Part shown: positions 1 to 11,157 of the stretch, one piece after another
Numbering within the stretch: the stretch's first letter is position 1
Layout: the number at the start of each line of letters is the position of its first letter
Origin: Chrysopilus asiliformis
Taxonomy: Eukaryota > Arthropoda > Insecta > Diptera > Rhagionidae
Assembly (NCBI GenBank): GCA_964034945.1
Contig: OZ035962.1
Coordinates: 12,715,888-12,779,887, forward strand
DNA length: 64,000 nucleotides
Direction of reading: 5' to 3'
Translations under genes and position numbers: made by a program
The notes under the pieces: model-generated
Databases searched by the model: none
What the model saw: only the letters and a program-made list of their open reading frames with translations
What the model was told of the DNA's origin: nothing

Positions 1-1261
1 AGAGATGACGCTCGTAGTAAACCAGTAACCACGTCTTTCTAGAGTACTAACCTTTGCTTGAAACGTGTCAAAATTTTAAGTCGATCGGACCAGAAACAGC
101 TGAGTTATCGAGGTTGGAGTAAAGTCGTTTTGTAGTTTGTTTAAAAAATGGAAAAAACCGAGTTTCGTGTTCTGATAAAACATTGTTTTTTAATGGGTAA
201 AAACACCGTGCAAGCGAAACAATGGATTGAAAAATGTTACCCGGACTCTTGTCCATCAAAAGCATCGATTTGTCGGTGGTTTGCCGAGTTTAAACGTGGT
301 CGTACCGACACAAATGACGCGGAACGCTCGGGTAGACCTGTGGAAGCCGTTACACCGGAAAATGTGAGTGAAGTGACAAAAATTATAATGAAAGATCGTA
401 AAGTGAAGCTCCGTGAGATTGCTGAGATAACACAGATATCATATGGAAGTGCATTTACTATCCTTCATGAAAAATTGAGCATGAAAAAGGTTTTTTCCAA
501 GTGGGTGCCGCGATTGCTTTCGATGGAACAAAAACAGCAACGAGTCGATGATTCAGAAAGCTGTTTATCGCTATTTACTCGCAATAAAAAAGATTTCTTG
601 CGTCGTTACGTGTCCATGGACGAAACATGGATACATCACTACACTCCAGAGTCGAAGCGGCAGTCATCTGAGTGGCGCACAGCTGGCGAAAGCCGTCCGA
701 AGCGTCCGAAAACGCAGCAGTCAGCTGGCAAAGTCATGGCGTCAGTTTTTTGGGATACGCATGGCGTGATTTTCATTGACTACCTCGAAAAAGGTAAATC
801 GATCAACAGTGATTATTATATTGACTTGCTGGTGCGTTTGAAGGAGGAAATCGCAAAAAAACGACCGCACATGCAGAGAAAAAAAATCCTTTTTCACCAA
901 GACAATGCACCCTGCCACAAGTCGATGAAAACAATGGCAAAATTGAACGAATTGGGCTTTCATCTGCTTCCCCACCCCCCATACTCGCCAGATTTAGCCC
1001 CCAGTGACTACTGGCTCTTTGCTGATCTTAAAAAAATGCTCCAGGGAAAAAGATTTGGCTCAAATGAGGAGGTCATCGCTGAAACTGAAGCTTATTTTGA
1101 AGCGAAAGATAATTTTTTTTATAAACATGGTATTGAAAAATTGGAAAAGCGTTGGAACGATTGTATCACCCTAAAAGGTGATTATATTGATGAATAAAAA
1201 AAAATTTGGCAAAAAAAATGTTGTTTTCATTGTTAGTCTCGGGACTTATTGATCCATGTGT
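1..1261 (+). mobile_element. Mariner element, left end cut by window edge
   Basis: The right terminal inverted repeat is at 1235-1261; its reverse complement begins ACACATGGATCAATAAGTCC, close to the irritans consensus from memory. It is followed by TA at 1262-1263, the expected target duplication. The left repeat is not present: the window begins in what looks like the subterminal 5' region, so only about 30-40 bases are missing (inferred). The element otherwise contains the full transposase gene. Confidence 0.85.
148..1197 (+). CDS. Mariner transposase, irritans subfamily, intact
   Basis: An uninterrupted 349-codon frame encodes a cut-and-paste DNA transposase that binds the element's terminal repeats and moves it into TA sites. 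The N-terminal ~110 residues are the paired-like helix-turn-helix DNA-binding part, followed by the WVPRLL linker motif (residues 119-124, WVPHEL in Mos1). The catalytic triad is complete: D158 in MDETW, D252 in HQDNAPCHK and D287 in YSPDLAPSDYWLF, with 34 residues between the last two, the D,D34D signature of mariner. Length and sequence resemble Himar1 (348 aa), placing it in the irritans group (established family knowledge, recalled). There is no stop or frameshift, so the copy is young or selected. It sits in the intron before the last ELOVL6-like exon, in the same orientation. Activity cannot be judged from sequence. Confidence 0.95.
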   Translation: MEKTEFRVLIKHCFLMGKNTVQAKQWIEKCYPDSCPSKASICRWFAEFKRGRTDTNDAERSGRPVEAVTPENVSEVTKIIMKDRKVKLREIAEITQISYGSAFTILHEKLSMKKVFSKWVPRLLSMEQKQQRVDDSESCLSLFTRNKKDFLRRYVSMDETWIHHYTPESKRQSSEWRTAGESRPKRPKTQQSAGKVMASVFWDTHGVIFIDYLEKGKSINSDYYIDLLVRLKEEIAKKRPHMQRKKILFHQDNAPCHKSMKTMAKLNELGFHLLPHPPYSPDLAPSDYWLFADLKKMLQGKRFGSNEEVIAETEAYFEAKDNFFYKHGIEKLEKRWNDCITLKGDYIDE

Positions 1262-1364
1262 TACTGCTAATTCCAAATCATTTAAGATTATTTTACACTA
1301 ATTTTACTACAAAATCAATTTGATTAATAAACAATATTAATGGATTTTTTTTCGTGATTTTCAG

Positions 1365-2007
1365 TTTCATTGAGCAAGATCGTGTGAGCGGTTTCTGGAC
1401 ATGGCTGTTCGTTCTCTCGAAATTACCGGAATTGGGTGATACGCTGTTTATAGTGCTACGTAAGCAACCGCTTATCTTTCTTCACTGGTATCATCATATC
1501 ACCGTGTTAATTTATTCATGGTTCTCGTATACTGAGTATACAGCATCCGCTAGATGGTTTATCGTTATGAATTACTGCGTGCATTCAGTCATGTATTCGT
1601 ATTATGCACTTAAAGCAGCCAGATTTAATCCGCCACGATTTATTGCAATGGTTATCACATCATTGCAATTAACACAAATGATTGTTGGCTGTGCGATTAA
1701 TATTTGGGCACATGGATTCTTAAAAACGGCTGGCCGTTCATCGTGTAACATTTCACCAACGAATATTAAATTATCGATTGCCATGTACTTTAGCTACTTT
1801 GTATTATTTGCGAGATTTTTCCACAAAACATATTTAACACCAAACGCTAGAAAGGGTAAGAAAATTGCAGCTAAATCAACATCAGGAATGCAAGGAAACT
1901 CATCAACATTAACATCATCAACGTCAACAGCATCTACCTCGAAATTATTGTTGAACAACCATACCAATGATCAGCTAGCACAAAATAATAAACTCAAAGC
2001 GCATTAA
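1365..2007 (+). CDS. Elongation of very long chain fatty acids protein, ELOVL6/Baldspot type (last exon)
   Basis: This is the C-terminal coding exon of an ER membrane 3-ketoacyl-CoA synthase that performs the condensing step of fatty-acid elongation. The exon starts after a polypyrimidine-AG acceptor (AG at 1363-1364); the in-frame ATG at 1354 lies in the intron and is not used. The exon holds the invariant histidine box HWYHH, the NYCVHSVMYSYY segment and several hydrophobic membrane helices, and ends in a Lys- and Ser/Thr-rich cytosolic tail. The run LPELGDT and overall sequence match insect Baldspot/ELOVL6, which elongates C16 to C18 chains (family knowledge). The first base closes a codon begun in an upstream exon outside the window, so the gene is partial. 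The mariner lies in the intron immediately upstream. Confidence 0.93.
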
Positions 2008-2747
2008 GAAATCTATATAAATAATCTATATTTAAATATTTTTTTTTAAATTTAACAGAAATGAAATAACACTTTATTTCACATTAAAATTAGAAAAACC
2101 TAAAAATTAATACCTAAACAAAACAAAAACAAAAAATATTGGTAAACAAATCTTATTTCCCAACTATTTTCTATTATAGTTCATTCTATTTTTTTTTTTC
2201 TTTTCTTTTAATTTTAAGGTAAAAATTTGCAAATAAGGTAAAATTCGTTGCTAGATAAGAAAATGGTAGTTAATTTTAATATGCAGCATTAAATTAGAAT
2301 GAAAATTGAAATTGCAAACAAAATTCCTATTGAAAATTGATTATGTCACAAGTGCGATTTTTTTTCATAGTTTTGATAGCCATACAGTCATGTAACCGCG
2401 AATAACTGATGCATAATTGACCAAATGTTAACGAAATTAAATTTGAAATATCTTACGGAACTAAAAGTGGAAAGCAATAAAAATTTTTGGGATAAAAAAT
2501 ACGTTTTTCATAGATTCGATGAGAGTGCATTCGAATAGCCTACACTTTTTACTTGAAAATTGCACTGTGCTTCGACATTAAGGGCCCGGCCCCTAAGCTC
2601 TGGCTGCATATGTAAAAAAAAATTAAATTCAATAGAAAATTAAAAAAAAAATCCTAACTGAAAGGTTTTGGATAATGTTAGGTCTCGATTAGTTATAAAT
2701 TGCGATTTTTTTCATGGCCTGCCATTACCTTTTGACTGTGGAGGTGA

Positions 2748-2952
2748 TTTATGTTTCACACTTCTAAGGACGTGGGGTTTCACATACCCCCATACTTCAT
2801 TTAGAGATTTTTCAAGAAATAGTAATCAAGCTTTAAAGTAAAATCACTGGGGCATGTATTGGTCTAAAATAAAAGGAATTTCAGCTGCGAAGTTAGGGGA
2901 GAAATTTTCAATTTTTAGAAATCGAAAAAGCGAAGCCTGTTGGAGCCCTACT
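2748..2952. repeat. Dispersed repeat, second copy at 49836-50040
   Basis: This ~205-bp segment beginning TGTTTCACACTTC and containing GACGTGGGGT and the phrase CTAAAATAAAAGGAA is repeated in the same orientation at 49836-50040 with scattered substitutions and small indels. No terminal inverted repeat or coding content is visible, so its class is unknown. Confidence 0.8.
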
Positions 2953-3039
2953 CATAGGTAAAGGCCCGTCTCCATTAGAAATAACTCTTTTCTTGGCAGA
3001 TTTCCAGGCAAAAAAAAAATTTTTTTTTGTCTAAATGTA

Positions 3040-3272
3040 CAGTGTGTTAAGAAAGTTTCACACCATTCCACGCATTTGATAAAAAAATTGAACTCATCTC
3101 CCCCTATACTTCTTTTATAAATCATCAACCTATCTTCAGGCAAGGATTAAAGAAATGATTAGTAATCCTGGTAAAGACACAATATTATTATAAATTTCAA
3201 AAATTGAAATATGATGCAAAACTTTATTAATGCTGATTTTTTTCGTAATGGTGTGAAACTTTCTTAACACTG
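3040..3272. mobile_element. Tc1/mariner-type miniature element (MITE)
   Basis: Inverted termini of about 27 bp: CAGTGTGTTAAGAAAGTTTC at the left matches the reverse complement of the right end, apart from an extra GT at the left. The 233-bp element is flanked by TA on both sides (3038-3039 and 3273-3274). No transposase is encoded, so it must have been mobilised in trans. Confidence 0.82.
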
Positions 3273-4038
3273 TATGCTGGGTCGATTTTTTCAGAACATT
3301 TCATCCGAAGAAAATATTTTCAAAAGACAGCAACGTCGGGCGACACTAATAGCCTAAGAGAATTTCGAATTTCGCCGGACACAACAGTTTTTCAGGAACT
3401 GTCTTATTGTTACACACTTATCGAACTCTATACGCATAATTTTTCGATAAATATACTTTTCGTTAACACTTTACAATCCCGACTTAACTTTTCGGCCGCA
3501 AATCAATCAGCTGTGTTTTTTTTTTTTTTTTTTTTTATAGATCCAGTGTAGTTTGGATACGAGCTTATTAATCGATTCAGTGTGGCATCTTTTTATAATT
3601 ACAAGAAAATATTGGATTCTTTGAAAACTAATTATCAGCACTATACAGAATATTAGAATATGTGTAAGGAATGGGTACAGTTGAACTACTGAAATCATGT
3701 ACATTTACTCACTATCCACATTGAATTGTTTAATCACAAAATCCCATTAAATATTGACATTTTTATTGAAAAAATGAACTCTTTTTTAATGCTGAATTTT
3801 AAACAATTCTACAGTTAAATGCTTTTAGCAACATTTCAAGCCTTTTATTGATTTTTCAAATACAATAGGCGCATTCACGTTTATTGTGTTTACAGGCAAA
3901 ACTCGATTTCTGCAATTTGCACACGAAAAACGTTTGTTCGATTTATAAATAAAATATTTTTAACTTACATTAAATGCGTAAACATGTTTTCTTTAGCATG
4001 TTTTGTGTGACATCCGATTGTTGCAATTTCGCGATATA

Positions 4039-4270
4039 CTCATACCTCGATATACGGCCGAGATTGGTTCCAAAAATTTAGGCCGTATATCGAAAAACCG
4101 GAACATTCTTTTAGGAAAGTATTGCATTTATTGATCGCAGTGCATTTCAATGTAATATTGTCCGATTTTTGACCGTTTATCGAATCAATGTGCAACGTAT
4201 TTCAAAACTGAGACGCAATTCAAAAAGCGGAAGGCCGTAAAACGAGGGGCCGTATATCGAGGTATGGGTG
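4039..4270. mobile_element. TA-flanked miniature element with ~20-bp inverted ends
   Basis: CATACCTCGATATACGGCC (4041-4059) is perfectly repeated in inverse orientation ending at 4266. TA dinucleotides border both outer ends, as expected for Tc1/mariner/pogo elements. The interior carries further degenerate copies of the CGTTTATCGA-type motif and encodes nothing. Confidence 0.78.
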
Positions 4271-5357
4271 TATGTGCAAACAACTTAAATTTTATCTTGC
4301 GTATAAATCGAGCTTTGTTTGTATTTATTTCTAGCTTGCGGTTATACATACGGAAAAAATAAAAACCAATACATTTTCAAATTTGATAAACCCAGTAGCT
4401 AGCCAGATACAGATGGCGTGAATACCCATATAATATTGCAAAACTTTGCTTTTTTCATGAAACTGTTCTCTAACACTATCATATATTGCTTATGAAAAAA
4501 AAAACACGTTTACTAACTAAAAACAAAATATCTTTGCTAGAAATGGTTAGTAATTCACATTATTTTATACAGAACTGAATTTTTTAGTAAAAAGTTTATA
4601 TTTAATCAAACTACACAATAAATAAGAAATACTTTATTTTTGATCACAACCGATCCACATTTCCAATTGCTTTCGCACGGACCTCTGGGAGAGTTTCTTT
4701 TTGTCTTTTAACCGCGTTTTGTTATTAGACCAACGAATTGCTGTTTTACACTTTAGGAGATATAAATTTAGTCAGTTCTATTCTATTTTGTGTCTATATA
4801 TTTTCGAGATTTGCATTTAATATAAAGGGGATTTTACTATTGCTTCATGACAACTGTAGGTTTTTTTAACGCTCTCAGTGAATTTTAAAAATTAGAAAAA
4901 ATACTATTTTCTTACAAACTTTTGTAAATTTTTTCAATTTTTTTTTTGGTTTTTCTCACATTTTGAACGGGAAAAACAATATTTTTTTTTAAAAAGTTGT
5001 CTAAAAATGCACAAAATAGTTCAACAACAAAGTAAATTTGCAGCAAAAAAAAATACAAATGCAAAAATTGGCAAAGCACAAACAATTTCGAGTTTCATTA
5101 CTTGCGCTTTTTCTATGTGCGTGCTTAAAAAAGACGTTACTCTGTAAAATATGTCTATTAGATAGAAAAATTTGTTTTTGGCCGTGGCACATGGGTTGGA
5201 AACCCCTGATTTAATCATATTGGAGGGAGAATCCCCCTATTGTCGGGATGAGGGAAGTCTTCCATTTAGATAAGTTTCAGGTTCTAAATGGAATAAAATA
5301 ATCAGATTAAAAAATCTTTTAACTTTTCTCCAATAAATGGACAATTTTTTGTCAATA

Positions 5358-5472
5358 CAGTGGAACGTCAGTTCGTGATCTTAACTCGTTCACGAACCGC
5401 AACGTCTGTTCGTGAACTGAAAATTTGTTCACAAATCGAAGGATTTTTCGAGCTCAAACCGAGGTTCCACTG
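5358..5472. mobile_element. pogo/Tc1-like miniature element, 115 bp
   Basis: The element starts CAGTGGAACGTCAG and ends CCGAGGTTCCACTG, so CAGTGGAAC is shared by both ends in inverse orientation. TA flanks both sides (5356-5357, 5473-5474). The interior carries the repeated phrase TTCGTGAAC / GTTCACGAA, giving it internal dyad symmetry. The CAGTGGAACCTCG terminus resembles pogo/Tigger ends (family knowledge). Confidence 0.8.
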
Positions 5473-6810
5473 TACTTACTAATAAATGAATTTCAATACG
5501 CTTAAAATGGTCCTACGAAAGCATTTTCTATTCTTACTTTAACTAAACTACTAACAATTTTAATGTCAAATTTAGCCAATAGTTGACCTTGAATTTTTCT
5601 TAAACTTCTGTTATAGGAAATTAATTTTTTCTTACAATTAATATATTTATTTATAAATATTTTTTACTAGTTGTTTAATTAACTGATAATTTGGTTGAAA
5701 TGACGCTATAATTTTTAGTTTATCACATTCGTGAGGTCGATGTTTTTTTTTAAATTTTTTTAAGAGCGAAAAAGGGTGATAAAAAGATGTATTTAAAGTA
5801 AGAACGCAAATTTGAGGATTTTGTTAATAAATAGAGTTGAGAAATTCTAGGAATTTAAAGTTTTTTTTCGCAAATTACTATTTAAATATGATTTTTATCC
5901 GCAAACATTTTTTTTTTCAGAGAGACATTTTGCTTAAAATTTATAATTTAAAAAAAGTGTTCAAAATTTCTCAAATTATTTCAAAAAATATATATTATAA
6001 AATTTAAAAATGCCTTGCGTTCATAATTGCATTTCTGTAGTCACAATTGTTTATACTAAAAATTAGTATCTATAAATGAGATTTTGTTAGTCCGATCAAG
6101 AACAATTTTTCCTGTTATTGCTGAAAATCGTTAAAACAAAACTCGTCGCTAGTATTTTTTTTTACTTTTTAGGGGCTGTTTGCTCTGTACACATGTAGCA
6201 CGATCGGTTATAAGTTCATGTTGCACGACCGTTTATATTACGGCACGAAATTCCAGAATTTTTTTTCGAAATAAATCTACTGGATTTTTTTTTCATACAA
6301 TATCGCCTTTTTTTATTCTCAAAAATTTCTCACAGAGAAATTCTGGCGAATATCGCAAATGTAAACGATTCCCCAGCACTGTTTAAGGCGATATTCTATT
6401 TTCGAAAACTCTGCCGTGATGAAAAATGAAAAGTTGTTCCTTTTCGGCTAATTAATTAAACAAACATGGACGGGTTTTTATTTTAGTTTTAAATTTCTAG
6501 TGTTAATGAAGATTTCTTAAATTTTTGAATTTGTTTCGAGGGTTGTTTTAATTTTTACCACTATTTAATTACCATGCTTGCATTAAACCAAAAACAAATA
6601 ATTATAATGAATTTAAAAAAAATACCTAAACCTCAACGACAAATTTTAATTGGAAACATAAGAAAAACTACAATTGCCAGGTATCAATCGTCAAATACTC
6701 TATATGAGAACAGATAAATCGAAAAAAAAAATCATTTGTATGGAGGAGGGGGGAATGAGAAACGCATTCTAGTTAATCTCAATCCTTTCCAAATTTTTGG
6801 TGTTCATACC

Positions 6811-7098
6811 AAACACCCTGGGGTCCTATCGGCGAACACGGCACGAATGGTTAGTTCAATATTTTTGTTAGTGTTTTATAGCAACAACAACATTAACATT
6901 GCGATTCTGATCATGAAGACATTAACATTCATGAAGACGATTGTGTCGTCTTCGACAAAAGTGTTTTTGTTGATAGAAAAGCACTAACAACAACAACACG
7001 TAAAACGACTTGTTAAAAATCACACGACTATCAGAATCAGGATGTAAATTCACGATTCGAATCATTCGTGTCGTGTTCGCCCATAGGGCTCCCTAGTG
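6811..7098. mobile_element. Long-palindrome miniature element, family P copy 1
   Basis: The two ends are inverted copies of about 35 bp: GGGGTCCTATCGGCGAACAC near the left corresponds to GGGAGCCCTATGGGCGAACA in the reverse complement of the right, both continuing into CACGAATG. The interior carries TTGTTAGTGTTTTATA and AACAACAACA blocks also seen at the centres of the elements at 39598-39728 and 61599-61725. It is the longest and most diverged of the three. Confidence 0.7.
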
Positions 7099-7231
7099 TA
7101 AATCATTTTTGTGTCCGACGATTGGTTCGATACATTAAAAACTTTTATATACTTCCATATGATTCTCATATAGAGTATAAAAACTTCATTATTGCCGTAG
7201 AAAAGTTGATTTGACGTTTGATCACTAAAGT

Positions 7232-7397
7232 CTCGTTTCCACTGATGAAAATCTGCAAAAGTTTCGCTCTTAGTGAGTCATTTCGCAAGTAGAAACACCT
7301 AAAATTCTTAGTTTGTTGTTTGCAATTTGTAAAATTGATGTTTTTCCTCATAAATAATTTTTAAGGTGACTTATGCGAGTTTTTCCATGGAAACGAG
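7232..7397. mobile_element. Short inverted-repeat element (CTCGTTTCCA ends)
   Basis: CTCGTTTCCA begins the element and TGGAAACGAG ends it. A related end with longer similarity (CTCGTTTCCACTGAAAAT, followed by AGCAAAAATTT) is present at about 19168, indicating a dispersed family. It encodes nothing and no target duplication is clear. Confidence 0.6.
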
Positions 7398-7739
7398 TCC
7401 TAAAACCGGTTTAAAGTTAAATACAGAAATTTGGTACGAAGAAAATGGTTTTCTAAAATCTAACTGTCGTTGAAGTATTAGCTTAAATAGAACAGGAATA
7501 AACTAAAGAAATTTTTAAGTTGTTTTTCTTTGGTTTTTAGGACACAACCAATACTTTTTAATAAGAAAATCTTTACTTTTGTAAATATTTTATAAAATCA
7601 GATACTTTTGTTGTATAAATAAAATAATTTTATGCCACTTTTGTGTTTTTAAATAAAAAATAATAATTAAGGATGAATTGCAGACAACATTCCTGGCTTT
7701 TTGTGGATATGAAAAAAATCTCGTCTTTCAAAACATATT

Positions 7740-8033
7740 TTAACACGTTGACGGACAGTTGCGTCTATAGCCGTCAAGTTCAAGTTCACTATGTGACATG
7801 ACGGCAATAGCCGTCCAATACGAAACGGTCGTTTTTAGACACTGCGGCTGTAGCAGCACAAATGTGCATTTACCAGCGTACAAGTAGAAGCCTAGTGTCA
7901 TGTTTTCGAAAAAAAATTTAGTATGCAAGGTTAACACATTGAGTATGCACGTGGTTGTGAACGGAGTAGTGCGATCTTGTTTTAGTGTCAATTTTCGAAT
8001 TTCACTTGTTTCTACTGTCCGTCAACGTGTTAA
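7740..8033. mobile_element. piggyBac-like miniature element with TTAA duplications
   Basis: TTAACACGTTGACGGACAGT at the left end is perfectly mirrored by ACTGTCCGTCAACGTGTTAA at the right end. The outermost TTAA on each side is the target duplication characteristic of piggyBac superfamily elements; the 286-bp interior has no transposase. Immediately downstream, a 20-bp phrase containing ATACATAAACGCTTTGAAA is duplicated in tandem (about 8057-8095). Confidence 0.85.
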
Positions 8034-9117
8034 TTATAAAAATATTTTGCGACAAATACATAAACGCTTTGAAAATACATAAACGCTTTGAAAAGTTAGC
8101 AATCATTGAAAGAAAAGAAGAGATTTCACTTTTGAAATTTTGTGAATACAAACCATTCGTTCAGCTTTTGTCAATTTGGAAAAAAAGAGAAAAAATAATT
8201 AAGCCCGTCGATTTAGTTTAGAAACGTTAAAAACTAATTGCAAATCCATAAAAACAAAACCAAACTGTAATTTATAAGAGTTTTAAATGAAATAATTAAA
8301 AAAAAAAAAATTAACAAATAGAAATTAAAATTCAACTGGTAAAAAGTCAGTTTTTCAACGTGTGTTAAGCTTGTTGTAATTTAAAGTAAGATTAAAATTG
8401 ATAAATTAAAAGAAGGGAAATTATTAAAATCTAAAAACAAATCGGGAAACTAATTTTTATAAAAAGTACAAATGAGAAAGATGTTTAAAACGAACAAAAT
8501 TTATTTGGTTATTTCGCTGAAAACAATTTTTCTTAAATTAACATTGGATCAAATTAATTTAATTTCAGAGGTTTGTAATTAAACTTTTAAACAGGGATTT
8601 TCATTATTTTGTTTTTGTATTTTTATGTGGTATAAAAATGGTGTAATAACAATTACTGAGTTGCAAAAAAAACAACAATACTAAATGAAATATGATAACA
8701 AAAATAAGAAATGAAAATTGATTAGAAAAATGATGAAAATAAATTCCTCTTTTTGTTAAGTCGTTTTAACTGATAAAATGAAATATTTAAGTAAGCCTTT
8801 TTTATATGGATGAACGATTAAATGATATTTTAAAAAAATAAAGTGAGAATAAGAACAGTCTTGTGTGTTTGATTTTCTTCTTTTTTATTCCTATACGATT
8901 CCATAATCTTAGGGAGTGTTTGTTGATTTAATTTTTCAAAAGAATTGAATAATGTAACTTTTGAAAAACACAAGAAAGACCACAATTGCGAGGAGACAAT
9001 CGTCATAATTCTATAAGAGGACCGACCGAATTTGGATACAAAATTTGCCATTTGTACAAAGAGGGAGGGGGGCGTCCGATTTAATTTTAATGTGTGGTAA
9101 AATCATATTTTAACCCT

Positions 9118-9242
9118 GGCGCGTATTCATAGTAGTTTTTAAACACAGGTTTTCTAGAACATAACAGTTTGCTAAAGTTTTTGGTCAGTTTAAACTCATG
9201 TTTAACAATACCTGTGTTTAAAAACGACTATGAATATGCGCC
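9118..9242. mobile_element. Miniature element with 33-bp inverted ends
   Basis: GGCGCGTATTCATAGTAGTT at the left pairs with the right end, whose reverse complement begins GGCGCATATTCATAGTCGTT; the match continues through TTTAAACACAGGT. The element is 125 bp, mostly stem, and non-coding. No convincing target duplication is seen, so the superfamily is uncertain. Confidence 0.75.
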
Positions 9243-9654
9243 ATTTTGTCTTTATAACTTTTTTGATAAAACTTACCGTTTTCTAGAAAATCGCAAAAAA
9301 CGACTTCATTTGTATGAGGCAGGGGGAAATGAATGGTTCAATTTTGTCCATTCATCCGAATGAGATTTTTTTTTTGGAATTTCATGTCTCAAAATAACTT
9401 TGAGAAGGAAAACTAAACGCCGTTCTTGCAATCCATGCAAAAAATGAAATTTAAGAAGCATAAAATAGCAGGTGAAAAGAAAAATTTCTAAACATATAAA
9501 AATATCAGTTGTGGTCAACACAAGACTTTCTTCTACAAAATCTACGACCCTGTGCAATTTACGTTATAGCCCTGTCGTATTGTCAACCCAATACAACCTC
9601 CCAATAAATTGTTGGTTTATCCAAAAATATCAAAAACGTACAAAATTTGAGATA

Positions 9655-10200
9655 AGTTGAGAACTGTAAAAGATATCAATTTACGGTAAATGGCAAAAAT
9701 GTAGAAAATGTTAACATCTTTAATTATTCTTTTAACCGATTTGTCGAAAAACCGTTGGTTTGCAAATTATTCAGAAAAATATGATTTTTTACATATTAAT
9801 GAAAATATCTCAATAACGGTAAAATATAACAGATAACGGTAAAAGACAAAATTGTGCAGAATGCCATTCTCATTAATTCACTCCATACATTCAGTCAGCA
9901 AAAACCCGTTAATTTTCGAGATAATCGCAAAAAACTGTTTTTTTTTGGAAATAACGGTTTATCTCGATAACAGGTTGAGATATCGAGTTATAGCTAAAGA
10001 CAAAAGTGTGGGAAATCTTATTTTCTCCAAGTTTTGTCATACTTAAGGCCACTAAAAAACGCGTAGACTGACAGACAGAACGACATTTTTTTAATATGAC
10101 TCCAATCGAATCAGGAGTGATCGGGAAATGTTTTTTAGGCAAAATTAAGAGGTCGAAATTTTTCATGAATACAATACTTTATTATACTCCGTAGTTGTTT
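9655..10200. repeat. R2 family dispersed repeat
   Basis: This copy contains the family phrases GATAACGGTAAAAGA, ATCTCGATAACAGG, ACTAAAAAACGCGTAG and CGGGAAATGTTTTTTAGGC. The same phrases in the same order occur at about 34640-35567 and 62930-63360, and in reverse order at 11671-12295 and about 52640-53040. It is non-coding; the best-defined ends of the family are at the 11671-12295 copy. Confidence 0.75.
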
Positions 10201-11157
10201 GTAAGAACTGGGTATTTTTGCCTCTCGTCGAGTGAATTTAGATTCCAACATCTTGTATTGGGAAATGTCAAAAAAATCCCATGCAATTTCAACATTGAAA
10301 TTTTTCACGCAATTTCTCTCCGGGTTTTTTTTTCTCGCCACCAACTCTAGCTCTGATTGGTCAATCATTGTGATGAAAAATCGTAAGTGTAGAGACCCGG
10401 TAAATCGAATATACTATGATTCAGCATATAAACATCCCTACTAAATTTTTGGTTATTTAAGTTCTTAAGGAATTTGGCAAAGTCATTTTTTTAAAATGTG
10501 AATGACAATATTTCGAGAGCAAATAAACTTCATGACACTTTGTGGAAAAGGGGGATATGCGATATGGGGAAAGTTTTAAGGTATATACAAAAAATCTCGA
10601 AAATCTCCCTCCTCAGGTCTTTGAGTTTTATTAATTTGAACTGTGTACGACTTTTCAAATATCTCAAGTTGTACGGTAAATTAAATTTGTATGTCTTCTT
10701 AAGTAGTTGCATTAAATGTCTTCCTATCTCAAAGAATGCATCAAAAACTTGTAGTATTTACTAATCTCTTGAAAAATTTACGTTATTCCCCACAACGACA
10801 ATTTGACGTAAAATTATTTACCCTAAGGCTCTGACGTCATTTCACTTCTCAAGTATTTTTTGGGCTGAATGAATTTCCGGTTTTAATTTTACATTGAAAT
10901 TCTTATATGACGGAGAAACTCGATAAGTTTCATTGTTTGGACACGCGCGAGTATCACATTTACATGTGCTGTTTCTTATTAAAACGAAATATTAGAATAT
11001 AAGATAAATTTTATTTGTGATTATTTAAAGCTTTTCGATTAATTAGTTTTGACATCGAATTGAATATCAAAAATTAAACTAAGGCACTTGACTGTTTTGG
11101 CACAACAATCGTTTAATTTTTGATGGGATATTTTTTATTGATAGAATGAATTATTGT

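Larger units (their letters stand above)
2008..11157. other. Intergenic region, ELOVL6-like to BLOC1S4, repeat-rich
   Basis: About 9.1 kb of AT-rich DNA containing no coding region I can support. It includes the 3' UTR of the elongase gene, the miniature elements listed separately (3040-3272, 4039-4270, 5358-5472, 6811-7098, 7232-7397, 7740-8033, 9118-9242), an R2 repeat copy at about 9655-10200 and a two-copy dispersed repeat at 2748-2952. The short open frames here lack conservation-like composition or splice context. Confidence 0.7.

Noticed and set aside
1354..1364. ATG at 1354 as start of the elongase
   Set aside because: It lies within the polypyrimidine/AG acceptor; the elongase N-terminal domain is missing, so this is an internal exon.
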